64,000 nt of DNA, taken from contig NZ_CP108677.1 in assembly GCF_035994945.1 (NCBI RefSeq), positions 2,108,001-2,172,000 on the forward strand, read 5' to 3'. A model generated the notes under the pieces. The model was not told where the DNA came from. It did not search any database and was given only the letters and a program-made list of their open reading frames with translations. Positions 39,846 through 49,365 of the stretch are shown piece by piece. A program made the position numbers and the translations under genes. Within the stretch, counting starts at the first letter, position 1. Each line of letters starts with the position of its first letter. Origin of the DNA: Streptomyces sp. NBC_01216 (GTDB taxonomy: Bacteria; Actinomycetota; Actinomycetes; Streptomycetales; Streptomycetaceae).

Positions 39846-40489
39846 TTGGCCACCTCGAGGTCGGGTACCACCTTGCGGAGCTCCTCCGGCGACAGCGCGC
39901 CCTCCCGCAACAGCACCGGGACCTTCCCTGTCACGTCGACGATGGAGGACGGAACGATACCGGGGGTCGGCCCGCCGTCGAGGTACACGGACACGGAGTC
40001 GCCGAGCATGCCCTGGGCCGCGTCGCAGTCCTCCGGAGAGGGGTGTCCCGTGAGGTTCGCCGAGGACACGGCCATCGGACCGACCTCGGTCAGCAGCTCG
40101 ATGGCGACCGGGTGGAGCGGCATCCGGACGGCGACGGTCCCCCGGGTGTCCCCCAGGTCCCACTGGAGCGACGGCTGGTGCCGCGCGACCAGCGTCAGGG
40201 CACCCGGCCAGAAGGCGTCGACGAGCTCCCACGCCTGTTCGGAGAAGTCCGTGACGAGCCCGTGCAGCGTGTTCGGGGAGCCGATGAGGACGGGCGTGGG
40301 CATGTTGCGGCCCCGGCCCTTCGCCGTCAGCAGGTCCGCGACCGCCTCCGAGCTGAAGGCGTCCGCACCGATCCCGTAGACGGTGTCGGTGGGCAGGACG
40401 ACCAGCTCGCCGCGGCGGATGGCGGACGCGGCCTCGCGCAGACCGGTCACACGGTCGGTCGCCTCGTTGCAGTCGTATCGCCGAGCCAT
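39842..40489 (-). CDS. L-threonylcarbamoyladenylate synthase (Sua5/YrdC/YciO family)
   Basis: A 215-residue enzyme that makes threonylcarbamoyl-AMP for the t6A37 modification of tRNAs reading ANN codons. The dsRNA-binding-like fold has LVVLPTDTVYGIGADAFSSE (about 30-49), the KGRGRNMPTPVLIG motif for threonine/ATP binding (about 56-69) and SSANLTGHPSPEDC near 140. It is shorter than full Sua5 (about 350) and matches the YrdC/YciO form. prmC, prfA and rpmE lie upstream on the same strand, a translation-related run; the phosphatase-like gene overlaps its stop. Confidence 0.92.
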   Translation of the reverse strand: MARRYDCNEATDRVTGLREAASAIRRGELVVLPTDTVYGIGADAFSSEAVADLLTAKGRGRNMPTPVLIGSPNTLHGLVTDFSEQAWELVDAFWPGALTLVARHQPSLQWDLGDTRGTVAVRMPLHPVAIELLTEVGPMAVSSANLTGHPSPEDCDAAQGMLGDSVSVYLDGGPTPGIVPSSIVDVTGKVPVLLREGALSPEELRKVVPDLEVAN

Positions 40490-40638
40490 TTAGCGGGCCT
40501 CCCAGTTCGTGGTCACTACGTTCTCCCCCTGCCGTCCGCCACGGGACGTGCCCGGGACGCCGAAGGCCCCGCCGGCGGCCGGCCGTGCCCGGTGGTCCGT
40601 ACCGTACGGGGCGGACGGCCCCGGCGGGCACGGCGTCG
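40490..40638. other. Gap between prmC and sua5-like gene
   Basis: 149 bases. An imperfect GC hairpin at about 40588-40630 follows the prmC stop on the minus strand and may be a terminator. The sua5 start is at 40489, with no clear promoter. Confidence 0.4.
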
Positions 40639-41484
40639 TCACGGCGTCGCCTTGCGGGCGGTCGCGAAACGCGGCCGGTTGTTCAGATCGGGGTGGTCGG
40701 CGGCGTCGGCCCAGCCGGCCTCCTCGTTGAAGATCCACGGCACCTGGCCCCCCTGGGTGTCCGCGTGCTCGATCACGACGAGACCCCCCGGGCGCAGCAG
40801 CCGGTGCGCGGTGCGCTCGATCCCCCGGATGGTGTCGAGGCCGTCCTCGCCGGAGAAGAGGGCCATCTCCGGGTCGTGGTCGCGGGCCTCGGGCGCCACG
40901 TACTCCCATTCGGTGAGCGGGATGTACGGCGGGTTGGAGATGACCAGGTCGACCTGGCCGTCGAGCTCGGGCAGCGCGGTGAGCGCGTCTCCCTGGTGGA
41001 CGGTGACGCGGGACCCCTCCGCGTTCTTGCGGGTCCACACCAGCGCGTCGTCGGACAGCTCCACGGCGTGCACGCGAGAGCGCGGCACCTCCTGGGCCAT
41101 GGCGAGCGCGATCGCGCCCGAGCCGGTGCACAGGTCGACGATGAGCGGTTCGACGACGTCCATCGCCCGGACGGCGTCTATGGCCCAGCCGACGACCGAC
41201 TCGGTCTCCGGGCGGGGCACGAACACCCCCGGCCCCACCTGGAGCTCCAGGTAGCGGAAGAACGTGCGTCCGGTGATGTGCTGGAGCGGCTCGCGCGCCT
41301 CGCGGCGGGCCACCGCCTCCCAGTAGCGGGCGTCGAAGTCGGCGTCCTTGACGTTGTGCAGCTCCCCCCGCTTGACGCCGTGCACGAACGCGGCGAGCTC
41401 CTCCGCGTCGAAACGCGGTGAGGGAACGCCGGCGTCGGCCAGCCGCTGGGTGGCCTGGGCCACCTCGGCAAGCAGCAGGTTCAC
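40639..41484 (-). CDS. prmC: Peptide chain release factor N5-glutamine methyltransferase
   Basis: A 281-residue SAM-dependent enzyme that methylates the Gln of the GGQ motif in release factors. The N-terminal helical domain ends before VFVPRPETE. The SAM site is DLCTGSGAIALAMAQE, and the catalytic motif is ISNPPYIP. The start is GTG 41484, with GGAGGACCAGC upstream. The gene follows prfA after 44 bases, the standard pairing, and is likely cotranscribed with it. Confidence 0.95.
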   Translation of the reverse strand: MNLLLAEVAQATQRLADAGVPSPRFDAEELAAFVHGVKRGELHNVKDADFDARYWEAVARREAREPLQHITGRTFFRYLELQVGPGVFVPRPETESVVGWAIDAVRAMDVVEPLIVDLCTGSGAIALAMAQEVPRSRVHAVELSDDALVWTRKNAEGSRVTVHQGDALTALPELDGQVDLVISNPPYIPLTEWEYVAPEARDHDPEMALFSGEDGLDTIRGIERTAHRLLRPGGLVVIEHADTQGGQVPWIFNEEAGWADAADHPDLNNRPRFATARKATP

Positions 41485-41528
41485 GCTGGTCCTCCGTGGT
41501 GCGGGGTGGGGCTGACGGGGTCGCGTAC

Positions 41529-42605
41529 TCAGGCGGCGGCGAGCTTCGCGGCCGAGTCGGCGTCGACGCACGCCTGGATCATCGCGTCCAGTTCGCCGTC
41601 GAGCACCTGGTCCAGGTTGTACGCCTTGAAGCCGACACGGTGGTCCGAGATGCGGTTCTCCGGGAAGTTGTACGTCCGGATCTTCTCGGAACGGTCGACG
41701 GTGCGGACCTGGCTGCGGCGCGCGTCCGCGGCCTTGGACTCGGCCTCCTCCTGCGCCGCGGCGAGCAGCCGGGAACGGAGGATGCGCAGGGCCTGCTCCT
41801 TGTTCTGGAGCTGGCTCTTCTCGTTCTGGCAGGAGGCGACGATGCCGGTCGGCAGGTGCGTGATGCGCACCGCGGAGTCGGTCGTGTTGACGGACTGGCC
41901 GCCGGGTCCGGACGAGCGGTAGACGTCGATCCGCAGGTCGTTCTGGTGGATCTCGACGTCGATCTCCTCGGCCTCGGGGGTCACGAGGACACCGGCCGCG
42001 GAGGTGTGGATCCGGCCGGCCGACTCGGTGGCGGGCACGCGCTGGACACGGTGCACCCCGCCCTCGTACTTCAGCCGCGCCCAGACGCCCTGGCCGGGCT
42101 CGGTCGCGCCGTTGCCGCCCTTGGTCTTCACCGCGACCTGGACGTCCTTGTAGCCGCCGAGCTCGGACTCGGTGGAGTCGATGATCTCGGTCTTCCAGCC
42201 CACGCGCTCGGCGTAGCGCAGGTACATCCGGAGCAGGTCGCCGGCGAACAGCGCGGACTCGTCGCCGCCCGCGCCGGCCTTGATCTCCAGGATGACGTCC
42301 TTGTCGTCGCTGGGGTCGCGGGGGACGAGCAGCAGCCGCAGCTTGTCGGTGAGCTCCTCGCGCTGCTTCTCCAGCTCCTTGACCTCGGCGGCGAAGTCCG
42401 GGTCGTCGGCGGCCAGCTCCCTGGCCGTCTCGATGTCGTCCGCCGCTCGCTTCCACGCCCGGTACGTGCCGATGATCGGGGTCAGCTCCGCGTAACGCTT
42501 GTTGAGCTTGCGCGCGTTCGCCTGATCGGAGTGGACCGAAGGGTCGGCGAGCTTCTTCTCGAGGTCGGCGTGCTCGCCGACCAGGTCCTCGACCGCTTCG
42601 AACAT
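41529..42605 (-). CDS. prfA: Peptide chain release factor 1
   Basis: A 358-residue class I release factor for UAA and UAG. The stop-codon recognition tripeptide is in RVPATES (PxT type, so RF1 not RF2), and the peptidyl-hydrolysis GGQ lies in [20 protein letters not shown] (about 228-247). The start ATG 42605 ([12 protein letters not shown]) is well placed with AGGAGCACCCG-like upstream sequence; the open frame continues upstream but is not RF1-like. It is 113 bases downstream of rpmE and is followed by prmC. Confidence 0.97.
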   Translation of the reverse strand: MFEAVEDLVGEHADLEKKLADPSVHSDQANARKLNKRYAELTPIIGTYRAWKRAADDIETARELAADDPDFAAEVKELEKQREELTDKLRLLLVPRDPSDDKDVILEIKAGAGGDESALFAGDLLRMYLRYAERVGWKTEIIDSTESELGGYKDVQVAVKTKGGNGATEPGQGVWARLKYEGGVHRVQRVPATESAGRIHTSAAGVLVTPEAEEIDVEIHQNDLRIDVYRSSGPGGQSVNTTDSAVRITHLPTGIVASCQNEKSQLQNKEQALRILRSRLLAAAQEEAESKAADARRSQVRTVDRSEKIRTYNFPENRISDHRVGFKAYNLDQVLDGELDAMIQACVDADSAAKLAAA

Positions 42606-42718
42606 CGGGTGCTCCTGGGTGCTCGTGAAAGGGCTGCTGCGGGGGCGACTGCGGGGACGGCAAAGCGCCGGTCCGGTCCCCCCGTGCGGGAGCGACCAAG
42701 GACCGGCGCAGTGACGTG

Positions 42719-42937
42719 CTACTTCGTGGCCGCAGCCTTGCCGAAGCGGGCCTCGAAGCGGGCGACGCGGCCGCCGGTGTCGAGGATCTTCTGCTTGCCC
42801 GTGTAGAACGGGTGGCACTCGGAGCAGACCTCGGCGCGGATGGCGCCTTCGGTGAGGGTGCTACGGGTGGTGAACGACGCGCCGCAGGTGCAGCTGACCT
42901 GGGTCTCGACGTACTGGGGGTGGATCTCGCGCTTCAA
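42719..42937 (-). CDS. rpmE: 50S ribosomal protein L31 (zinc-binding form)
   Basis: A 72-residue L31. Start is TTG 42937 ([16 protein letters not shown]), with AGGAGACACC upstream. Four Cys (SCTCGASF and [12 protein letters not shown]) form the CxC/CxxC zinc site, so this is the zinc-containing C+ paralogue, not the zinc-independent form that streptomycetes induce at low zinc through Zur. It is part of the prfA-prmC group. Confidence 0.95.
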   Translation of the reverse strand: MKREIHPQYVETQVSCTCGASFTTRSTLTEGAIRAEVCSECHPFYTGKQKILDTGGRVARFEARFGKAAATK

Positions 42938-43152
42938 GGTGTCTCCTAGTTTCGGGAGGGCACCGGGTCGCCGTGCGGGATGCACATGCGTGAACCGGGG
43001 CCGACGTACCAGTCTGCCAGGACCGGCCGTATCTCCCAAAACCGGGGCCGGGCTGAAACTATTCCGCCGCCGCGCCGCGAGTGCCGGAGGCCGTCCGGGG
43101 CGCGTCCGGAGCGGCCGTCGGCGGGGCGGGGCGAAGCTCGCCTGACGCGGCG

Positions 43153-44244
43153 CTAGCGGATGACGCCCTCGGCCTTGCCGGTGGCGGTGTCCTCGGTCGC
43201 CGAGGCCGGGATCGGGAGGTCGGCGGCGAGCGCCTTCCAGACCTGGTCGGCCTTGGCCTGGAGCGGCACGACCCGGTTCGGGTCGGCCGGGTCGTACACG
43301 ACCGGCATCGTGACCATCCGGACGTCCTCGGCGCCGATCGCACCCAGGCCGCGCGCGAAGCCCAGCAGCTCGGCCGGCGAGTCGAGTTCGGAGTCCGGCG
43401 TGATGGCCTTGGTGGCGGTGTCCGCGAGGTCGAGGAGCTTCTTCGGGTTGCCCAGCACGCCGACCTCCCTCACCTGCGCGATGAATGCCTTGACGAACGC
43501 CTGCTGGAGCTGGATGCGGCCGAGGTCGCTGCCGTCCCCGACGCTCTTGCGGGTACGCACGAGGCCGAGGGACTGTTCCCCGTCGAGGGTATGGGTGCCC
43601 GGTGGGAGGTCGAGGTGGCTCTTGGCGTCCTTGATGGGCGCCGTGGTGGTGACGTCCACCCCTCCGAGCTTGTCGATCAGCTTCTTGAAGCCGGTGAAGT
43701 CGACCTCGATGTAGTGGTCCATACGGATGCCGGACATCGACTCGACGGTCTTGACGGCGCAGGCCGGGCCGCCGACCTCGTACGCGGTGTTGAACATCGC
43801 CCGGCTCCGGCCGGCGACGGTACCGCCTTGGGAGTCGGTGCACCGGGGGCGGTCGATGAGGGTGTCACGGGGTATGGAGACGACGCTCGCCTTGCGATGG
43901 CCCTCGTAGACGTGCACGACCATCGCCGTGTCGGAGCGCGCGCCGCCCTCGTCCCGGCCGTAGGCGTCGTTGTCGCCGGCCCGGGAGTCGGAACCGAGGA
44001 CGAGGATGTCCATGGAACCGTCGTCGACGTCCTCGGGCCGGTCGGTGCCGAGCCGCGCGTTGATGTCGACGCCCCGCAGATTGCCGTTGAGCTTGACGTA
44101 CGTGTAGGCGAGCCCGGAGCCGCCCACGAGGACGAGCACGGCCGCGCCCCACGCGGCGACGGTCGCCACGCGACGGCCCCGGGTGGGTGGCTTGCGGCGG
44201 CGGCCGGTCCCGCGTATGTCACCGTCGCTGGTCTGCTCAGTCAT
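43153..44244 (-). CDS. LCP-family (LytR-CpsA-Psr) cell-wall glycopolymer ligase
   Basis: A 363-residue protein. Basic N-terminus ([11 protein letters not shown]), one membrane helix (about 26-46) and an extracellular LCP domain. Recognisable segments: [43 protein letters not shown] and, later, [16 protein letters not shown] enzymes attach teichoic acids or arabinogalactan-like polymers to peptidoglycan. The Cys near 130-170 ([13 protein letters not shown]) could form a disulfide. It is between rpmE and rho; the WecA-like enzyme 6 kb away acts in the same pathway class. Confidence 0.92.
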   Translation of the reverse strand: MTEQTSDGDIRGTGRRRKPPTRGRRVATVAAWGAAVLVLVGGSGLAYTYVKLNGNLRGVDINARLGTDRPEDVDDGSMDILVLGSDSRAGDNDAYGRDEGGARSDTAMVVHVYEGHRKASVVSIPRDTLIDRPRCTDSQGGTVAGRSRAMFNTAYEVGGPACAVKTVESMSGIRMDHYIEVDFTGFKKLIDKLGGVDVTTTAPIKDAKSHLDLPPGTHTLDGEQSLGLVRTRKSVGDGSDLGRIQLQQAFVKAFIAQVREVGVLGNPKKLLDLADTATKAITPDSELDSPAELLGFARGLGAIGAEDVRMVTMPVVYDPADPNRVVPLQAKADQVWKALAADLPIPASATEDTATGKAEGVIR

Positions 44245-44355
44245 CTGTTACCTCAGGTCCATGGTTCACCTTCTGTGACGGCGAAGCGTCCGAAAGGGTT
44301 GCATGGCTCTCTGTGAGGTTTCGGTGAGCGAGCGGCCGGAAAGCCCCGCACAGCA

Positions 44356-44387
44356 CGATGCCCACCGTGCGGGCACGGTGGGCATCG
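44356..44387 (-). terminator. Terminator of rho
   Basis: Perfect 15-bp inverted repeat (CGATGCCCACCGTGC / GCACGGTGGGCATCG) with a two-base centre, 71 bases past the rho stop. Confidence 0.85.
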
Positions 44388-44457
44388 CGTCGTCTGCGCA
44401 GGTCACAGCGGTGGTGGCGGCCCCAGGGCCGGTCCCCGCCGCGTGACGGACATCTCG

Positions 44458-46500
44458 TCAGTCGTTGTTGCCGGCCGACGGGGTCGTCTTCTGGATCTGC
44501 AGCAGGAACTCGCCGTTCGACTTCGTCTGCTTCATCTTGTCGAGCAGCAGCTCGATCGCCTGCTGCTGGTCGAGCGCGTGCAGCACACGGCGCAGCTTCC
44601 AGGTGACGGCGAGCTCGTCGCTGCCGAGGAGGATCTCCTCCTTGCGGGTACCGGACGCGTCGACGTCCACCGCGGGGAAGATGCGCTTGTCGGCGAGCTT
44701 CCGGTCGAGCTTGAGCTCCATGTTGCCGGTGCCCTTGAACTCCTCGAAGATCACCTCGTCCATGCGGGAGCCGGTGTCGACCAGCGCGGTGGCGAGGATG
44801 GTCAGCGAGCCGCCGTCCTCGATGTTGCGCGCGGCACCGAAGAAGCGCTTCGGCGGGTAGAGCGCGGTCGAGTCGACACCACCGGACAGGATGCGTCCGG
44901 AGGCGGGCGCGGCGAGGTTGTACGCGCGGCCCAGGCGGGTGATGGAGTCGAGCAGGACGACCACGTCGTGACCCAGCTCGACGAGACGCTTGGCGCGCTC
45001 GATGGCCAGCTCGGCGACGGTGGTGTGGTCCTCGGCCGGACGGTCGAAGGTCGAGGAGATGACCTCGCCCTTGACCGACCGCTGCATGTCGGTGACCTCT
45101 TCCGGACGCTCGTCGACCAGGACGACCATCAGGTGGCACTCGGGGTTGTTGGTGGTGATCGCGTTGGCGACCGCCTGCATGATCATGGTCTTGCCGGTCT
45201 TCGGCGGGGCCACGATCAGGCCGCGCTGGCCCTTGCCGATCGGCGACACGAGGTCGATGATCCGCGTGGTCAGCACACCCGGGTCGGTCTCCAGACGGAG
45301 CCGGTCCTGCGGGTAGAGCGGGGTCAGCTTGTTGAACTCCGGCCGGCCGCGGCCGGAGTCGGCGGCCATGCCGTTCGCGGAGTCCAGGCGGACCAGCGCG
45401 TTGAACTTCTCGCGACGCTCGCCCTCCTTCGGCTGGCGCACGGCGCCGGTGACGTGGTCACCCTTGCGCAGGCCGTTCTTGCGGACCTGGGCGAGGGAGA
45501 CGTAGACGTCGTTCGGGCCGGGCAGGTAGCCGGACGTCCGGATGAACGCGTAGTTGTCGAGGATGTCGAGGATGCCCGCGACGGGGATCAGGACGTCGTC
45601 CTCGTTGACCTGGACCTCGGTGTTGCCGAAGTCGTCACGGCCACGCCGGCCACGGCGGTCGCGGTAGCGCCCGCGACGGCCGCGACGGCCGCCCTCGTCG
45701 TCGAAATCGTCCTGGGGCCCGTTCTGCTGGCCCTGCTGGCCGCCCTGACGCTGCTGGCGCTGGCCGCCCTGGCCACCACCCTGCTGGTCGTCGCCCCGGC
45801 CGCGATCACGGCGGTCACGCTGACGGTCACCACGGTCACCACGGTCACCACGGTCACGGCGGTCACGGCGGCTTCGGCCCTCGGCGTTGTCGGCGGCGGT
45901 CTCGGCCTTGGCGTCGCCGGACGTGTCGGGCCGGGTCTCGGCGCGGGACTCGCCCTTGGCGGCCTGCGCGGTCTCCGTCTTGGCGTCGCCCTCCGGCGCA
46001 CCGGCCGGGGCGGTGGCGCGGCGGCGACGGCGCTCGCCGGTGGGCTGGTCGTCACCGGCGCCGCCCTGCTCCGACGAAGCCGGGAGCTTCGGGGAGGGCT
46101 GACCGGGAATGTCGATCTGCTGCTGGGCGGCGGCCTTCTCGGCCTTCTCCGCCTTGGGGGCGGCGGTCTCGGCCGCCGCGTCGCCCGTACGGGCCTTGGA
46201 GGTGGCGCGGCGCTTCGGCTTGGTCTCGGCCGTGTCGGCGGGGGCGGCCTTGGCGGGGGCGGAGCCTCCGGCCTGCGCCTCCTTGATGACCTCGATCAGC
46301 TGGCTCTTGCGCATCCGCGCGGTGCCCCTGATGCCGAGGCCGGACGCGACCTGCTGCAGCTCGGCCAGGACCATGCCCTCGAGGCCGGTGCCGGAGCGGC
46401 GGCGCCGTGCGGTGGTGCCAGTGGCAGCACCTGCGGCGGGCGCGGTGGCGTCGACACTGTTGTCGGCAGTCACGCCCATCAGATCGGTGGTGTCGCTCAC
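44458..46500 (-). CDS. rho: Transcription termination factor Rho with large disordered insertion
   Basis: A 680-residue RNA-dependent ATPase helicase that ends transcription. N-terminal Rho_N region is near 38-75 ([19 protein letters not shown]). Residues of about 95-295 are a disordered insert rich in Ala, Lys, Glu and then Arg, Asp, Gly and Gln, with RGDRGD and QGGQ runs, typical of actinobacterial Rho and absent in E. coli. The RNA-binding domain with [12 protein letters not shown] follows, then Walker A PPKTGKT. Start GTG 46500, AAGGACCC upstream. An 381-base gap to thrB gives a long leader, possibly used for autoregulation. Terminator downstream. Confidence 0.95.
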   Translation of the reverse strand: MSDTTDLMGVTADNSVDATAPAAGAATGTTARRRRSGTGLEGMVLAELQQVASGLGIRGTARMRKSQLIEVIKEAQAGGSAPAKAAPADTAETKPKRRATSKARTGDAAAETAAPKAEKAEKAAAQQQIDIPGQPSPKLPASSEQGGAGDDQPTGERRRRRATAPAGAPEGDAKTETAQAAKGESRAETRPDTSGDAKAETAADNAEGRSRRDRRDRGDRGDRGDRQRDRRDRGRGDDQQGGGQGGQRQQRQGGQQGQQNGPQDDFDDEGGRRGRRGRYRDRRGRRGRDDFGNTEVQVNEDDVLIPVAGILDILDNYAFIRTSGYLPGPNDVYVSLAQVRKNGLRKGDHVTGAVRQPKEGERREKFNALVRLDSANGMAADSGRGRPEFNKLTPLYPQDRLRLETDPGVLTTRIIDLVSPIGKGQRGLIVAPPKTGKTMIMQAVANAITTNNPECHLMVVLVDERPEEVTDMQRSVKGEVISSTFDRPAEDHTTVAELAIERAKRLVELGHDVVVLLDSITRLGRAYNLAAPASGRILSGGVDSTALYPPKRFFGAARNIEDGGSLTILATALVDTGSRMDEVIFEEFKGTGNMELKLDRKLADKRIFPAVDVDASGTRKEEILLGSDELAVTWKLRRVLHALDQQQAIELLLDKMKQTKSNGEFLLQIQKTTPSAGNND

Positions 46501-46881
46501 GAAGGGTCCTTCCCTGGAGCGGACGTCGGCCATCTGGCTCGGCGACCGGTTGTGCTGTCCGACGGCGGTCCTGATGTGTGAACCGTGTCGGGGCGGTGGT
46601 CCCGCCGGGTACGGCGGAAGAGGAAACGTGCTGTGGGTCCGGCCCGAGGTCCCCTGCTCGGCCCTCACCGTGGACGCGCGAGGGGTGTCGTGCCGGTTCC
46701 GGAGCGTGCTCAAAACTGCTCAGGCAGGCTGCTCAGGCAGTTGAGGAGGCTCCCGGAAGAAGGGGTGGTCCCTGATGGGGACACTCCGCACCGCGCCACA
46801 AGGACCTCGGGTGCAGACTTGAGGTTAACACTACCGGCTCCAACAAACATTCCCCCTCTCCATCACCGGCAATCCCGCGAC
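46501..46881 (-). other. Region upstream of rho
   Basis: A 381-base gap between the rho start and the thrB stop with no credible gene. An AT-richer stretch (about 46816-46855) may hold the rho promoter. A 13-base tandem repeat (CTGCTCAGGCAGG type) lies at about 46717-46741, inside the predicted leader. No clear terminator for thrB was found. Confidence 0.5.
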
Positions 46882-47799
46882 CTAAGGAGCGAGCGGCAGA
46901 ACACTCGCTCCGGACGCGTCGAGGTCGAGCCGGTTCGCGGCCCATCCCTCGCCCGCCAGTCGGGCGACCTTGTCGGCCGTCCCGCGTTCGGCCAGCGCGA
47001 GCACCGTGGGGCCCGCGCCGGAGATGACCGCGGGAACGCCGTCCCCCCGCAGTCGGTTCACGAGCGCGACGCTCTCCGGCATCGCGGGAGCCCGGTACTC
47101 CTGGTGGAGCCGGTCCTCGGTGGCCGCGAGCAGCAGCTCGGGACGGCGGGTCAGCGCCTCCACGAGGAGCGCGGCGCGCCCGGCGTTGGCCGCGGCGTCG
47201 ACGTGCGGGACGGTGCGGGGCAGCAGCCCGCGCGCGGTCTCGGTCAGCACGGGCTTCCCGGGGACGAAAACCACCGGAACGACGGAATCGGAGGGATCCA
47301 TCCTGATCGCTCGCGCGGCACCGGACTCGGTCCAGGCGAGGGTGAAACCGCCGAGCAGGCAGGCGGCGACGTTGTCGGGGTGGCCCTCGATCTCGGTGGC
47401 GAGTTCCAGCAGGGCCGTCTCGTCGAGCCGGACGTCCCCGCCTATGGTCACGGCGCGGGCGGCGACGATGCCGGCGCAGATGGCCGCCGAGGAGGAACCG
47501 AGGCCCCGTCCGTGCGGGATGCGGTTGGCGCAGACGACCTCGAGGCCGCGCGGCTGCCCGCCGAGCAGGCCGAAGGCCGTACGCAGGGAGCGTACGAGCA
47601 GGTGGCTCTCGTCGCGCGGGAGCGTGTCGGCGCCTTCTCCGGCGATGTCGATGTGCAGCCCGGAGTCGGCGACCCGGACGACGACGTCGTCGTAGAGACC
47701 CAGCGACAGGCCGAAGGCATCGAAGCCCGGGCCGAGGTTGGCGCTGGTGGCGGGAACGCGCACCCTTACGGCGGCGGCGCGGAACGCGGGACCGGCCAT
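46882..47799 (-). CDS. thrB: Homoserine kinase
   Basis: A 305-residue GHMP kinase making O-phosphohomoserine. N-terminal VRVRVPATSANLGPGFDAFG, ATP-binding loop IPHGRGLGSSSAAICAG (about 95-111), EGHPDNVAACLLGG and C-terminal ISGAGPTVLAL. The start is ATG 47799; the open frame goes further but is not kinase-like. It is last in the thrC-thrB direction but separated from thrC by 441 bases, so it may have its own promoter in addition to readthrough. Confidence 0.95.
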   Translation of the reverse strand: MAGPAFRAAAVRVRVPATSANLGPGFDAFGLSLGLYDDVVVRVADSGLHIDIAGEGADTLPRDESHLLVRSLRTAFGLLGGQPRGLEVVCANRIPHGRGLGSSSAAICAGIVAARAVTIGGDVRLDETALLELATEIEGHPDNVAACLLGGFTLAWTESGAARAIRMDPSDSVVPVVFVPGKPVLTETARGLLPRTVPHVDAAANAGRAALLVEALTRRPELLLAATEDRLHQEYRAPAMPESVALVNRLRGDGVPAVISGAGPTVLALAERGTADKVARLAGEGWAANRLDLDASGASVLPLAP

Positions 47800-48240
47800 C
47801 GCTCGATGACTCTCCTTGACTCTGACTGCGGGTTTTCCAAGAGAAGTACGCAAGACCCAGGGGCCGTTTCTGCCTCGGAGGCGACAACGGCAACGACACC
47901 GCGCATATGCAACGGGGCGGGTTCTGGTACAGCCTATCGAAGGAAGGTTCTGTGGCGACATAGGGCGCACAGGAGGCGCACGATGCGTGTCGCGAGCCTT
48001 CCTGTGCGCCTATGTACGTTCCTGGTCGGGTTTGCCTCCGCGGCACGCCCGGTGAGCATCCGCCGGACTCGGCGAAACCGGGACCGGGCAGGGCCCGCGA
48101 GGGGGCCGGCCACACCGTTCACGAGCCCGGCCGGGCACCCGACCACGGCGCACGCGACCGGAGTTGCGCGCGCCGGACGCGGACCGGGAGCCATGGCCGG
48201 GCCGACGAGGCCCGGCACACGGTCACGGTCTCGTGCCGCG
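47800..48240 (-). other. Intergenic region between thrC and thrB with large imperfect hairpin
   Basis: A 441-base gap. Bases 47958-47976 and 47996-48015 form a stem of about 19 bp (ACATAGGGCGCACAGGAGGC / GCCTTCCTGTGCGCCTATGT) with one or two bulges. This may terminate or attenuate between thrC and thrB. The thrB promoter probably lies between 47800 and 47950, where the sequence is less GC-rich. I see no leader peptide rich in Thr/Ile codons. Confidence 0.5.
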
Positions 48241-49359
48241 TCAGGCGAGGCCGAGGCGCTCGGCCGCCGCGGCGGCGTCCACCGGGACGGTCACCGGCTG
48301 AGGCGCCCCCGCGACCGCCCAGTCGGGGTCCTTGAGGCCGTTGCCGGTGACCGTGCAGACGATCCGCTGTCCCGGGTCGACCTTGCCCTGCTCGGCCGCC
48401 TTCAGCAGGCCGGCCACCGAAGCGGCCGACGCGGGCTCGACGAAGACACCCTCCTGAGCGGCCAACAGGCGGTAGGCGCGCAGGATCTCACGGTCCGTCA
48501 CCTCGTCGATGAAGCCGCCCGACTCATCGCGTGCCGCGATCGCGTACTCCCAGGAGGCGGGGTTGCCGATGCGGATCGCGGTCGCGATGGTGGAGGGGTC
48601 CTTGACGACCTCGCCCCGCACCAGCGGCGCCGAGCCGGATGCCTGGAAGCCCCACATGCGCGGCCGGTGGCCCGCCAGAGCGGGCAGCGTACGGCGAGTG
48701 CCGTCCGCGGCGGAGGTGGCCGCGACACCCGGACGGGAGTACTCGGTGTACCCCTTCCAGTAGGCCGTGATGTTGCCGGCGTTGCCGACCGGCAGCACGT
48801 GGATGTCGGGGGCGTCGCCCAGCATGTCCACGATCTCGAAGGCGGCCGTCTTCTGGCCCTCGATGCGCACCGGGTTGACCGAATTGACCAGCGCCACCGG
48901 GTAGTTCTCGGAGAGGCTGCGGGCCAGCGTCAGACAGTCGTCGAAGTTGCCGTCGACCTGGAGGATCTTCGCGCCGTGCACCAGGGCCTGGCCCATCTTG
49001 CCGAGCGCGATCTTGCCCTGCGGCACGAGGACGGCCGACACCATCCCGGCACGCACCGCGTAAGCCGCCGCGGACGCCGAGGTGTTGCCGGTGGAGGCGC
49101 AGATGACGGCCTGCGCCCCCTCCTCCTTCGCCCGGGTGATGGCCATCGTCATGCCGCGGTCCTTGAAGGACCCGGTGGGGTTGGCGCCCTCGACCTTGAG
49201 GTGCACCTCGCATCCCGTGCGCTCGGAGAGCACCTGAGCGGGGACGAGCGGCGTACCCCCCTCACGGAGCGTGACGACGGGCGTCTCTTCCGTGACCGGA
49301 AGGCGGTCCCGGTACTCCTCGATGATGCCGCGCCACTGGTGGGTGCCCTTGCTGGTCAT
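48241..49359 (-). CDS. thrC: Threonine synthase
   Basis: A 372-residue PLP enzyme that makes threonine from O-phosphohomoserine. PLP-Lys is in [14 protein letters not shown] (about 56-69), and [20 protein letters not shown] and [16 protein letters not shown] bind phosphate. This is the shorter bacterial class (about 350-370 residues), without the extended N-terminal domain of plant or yeast enzymes. Six bases separate it from hom. Start ATG 49359. Confidence 0.95.
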   Translation of the reverse strand: MTSKGTHQWRGIIEEYRDRLPVTEETPVVTLREGGTPLVPAQVLSERTGCEVHLKVEGANPTGSFKDRGMTMAITRAKEEGAQAVICASTGNTSASAAAYAVRAGMVSAVLVPQGKIALGKMGQALVHGAKILQVDGNFDDCLTLARSLSENYPVALVNSVNPVRIEGQKTAAFEIVDMLGDAPDIHVLPVGNAGNITAYWKGYTEYSRPGVAATSAADGTRRTLPALAGHRPRMWGFQASGSAPLVRGEVVKDPSTIATAIRIGNPASWEYAIAARDESGGFIDEVTDREILRAYRLLAAQEGVFVEPASAASVAGLLKAAEQGKVDPGQRIVCTVTGNGLKDPDWAVAGAPQPVTVPVDAAAAAERLGLA

Positions 49360-49365
49360 GGGTCC

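Noticed and set aside
42938..43152. Possible small gene or riboswitch between rpmE and the LCP gene
   Set aside because: No coding bias, start site or recognisable RNA fold was found in these 215 bases.
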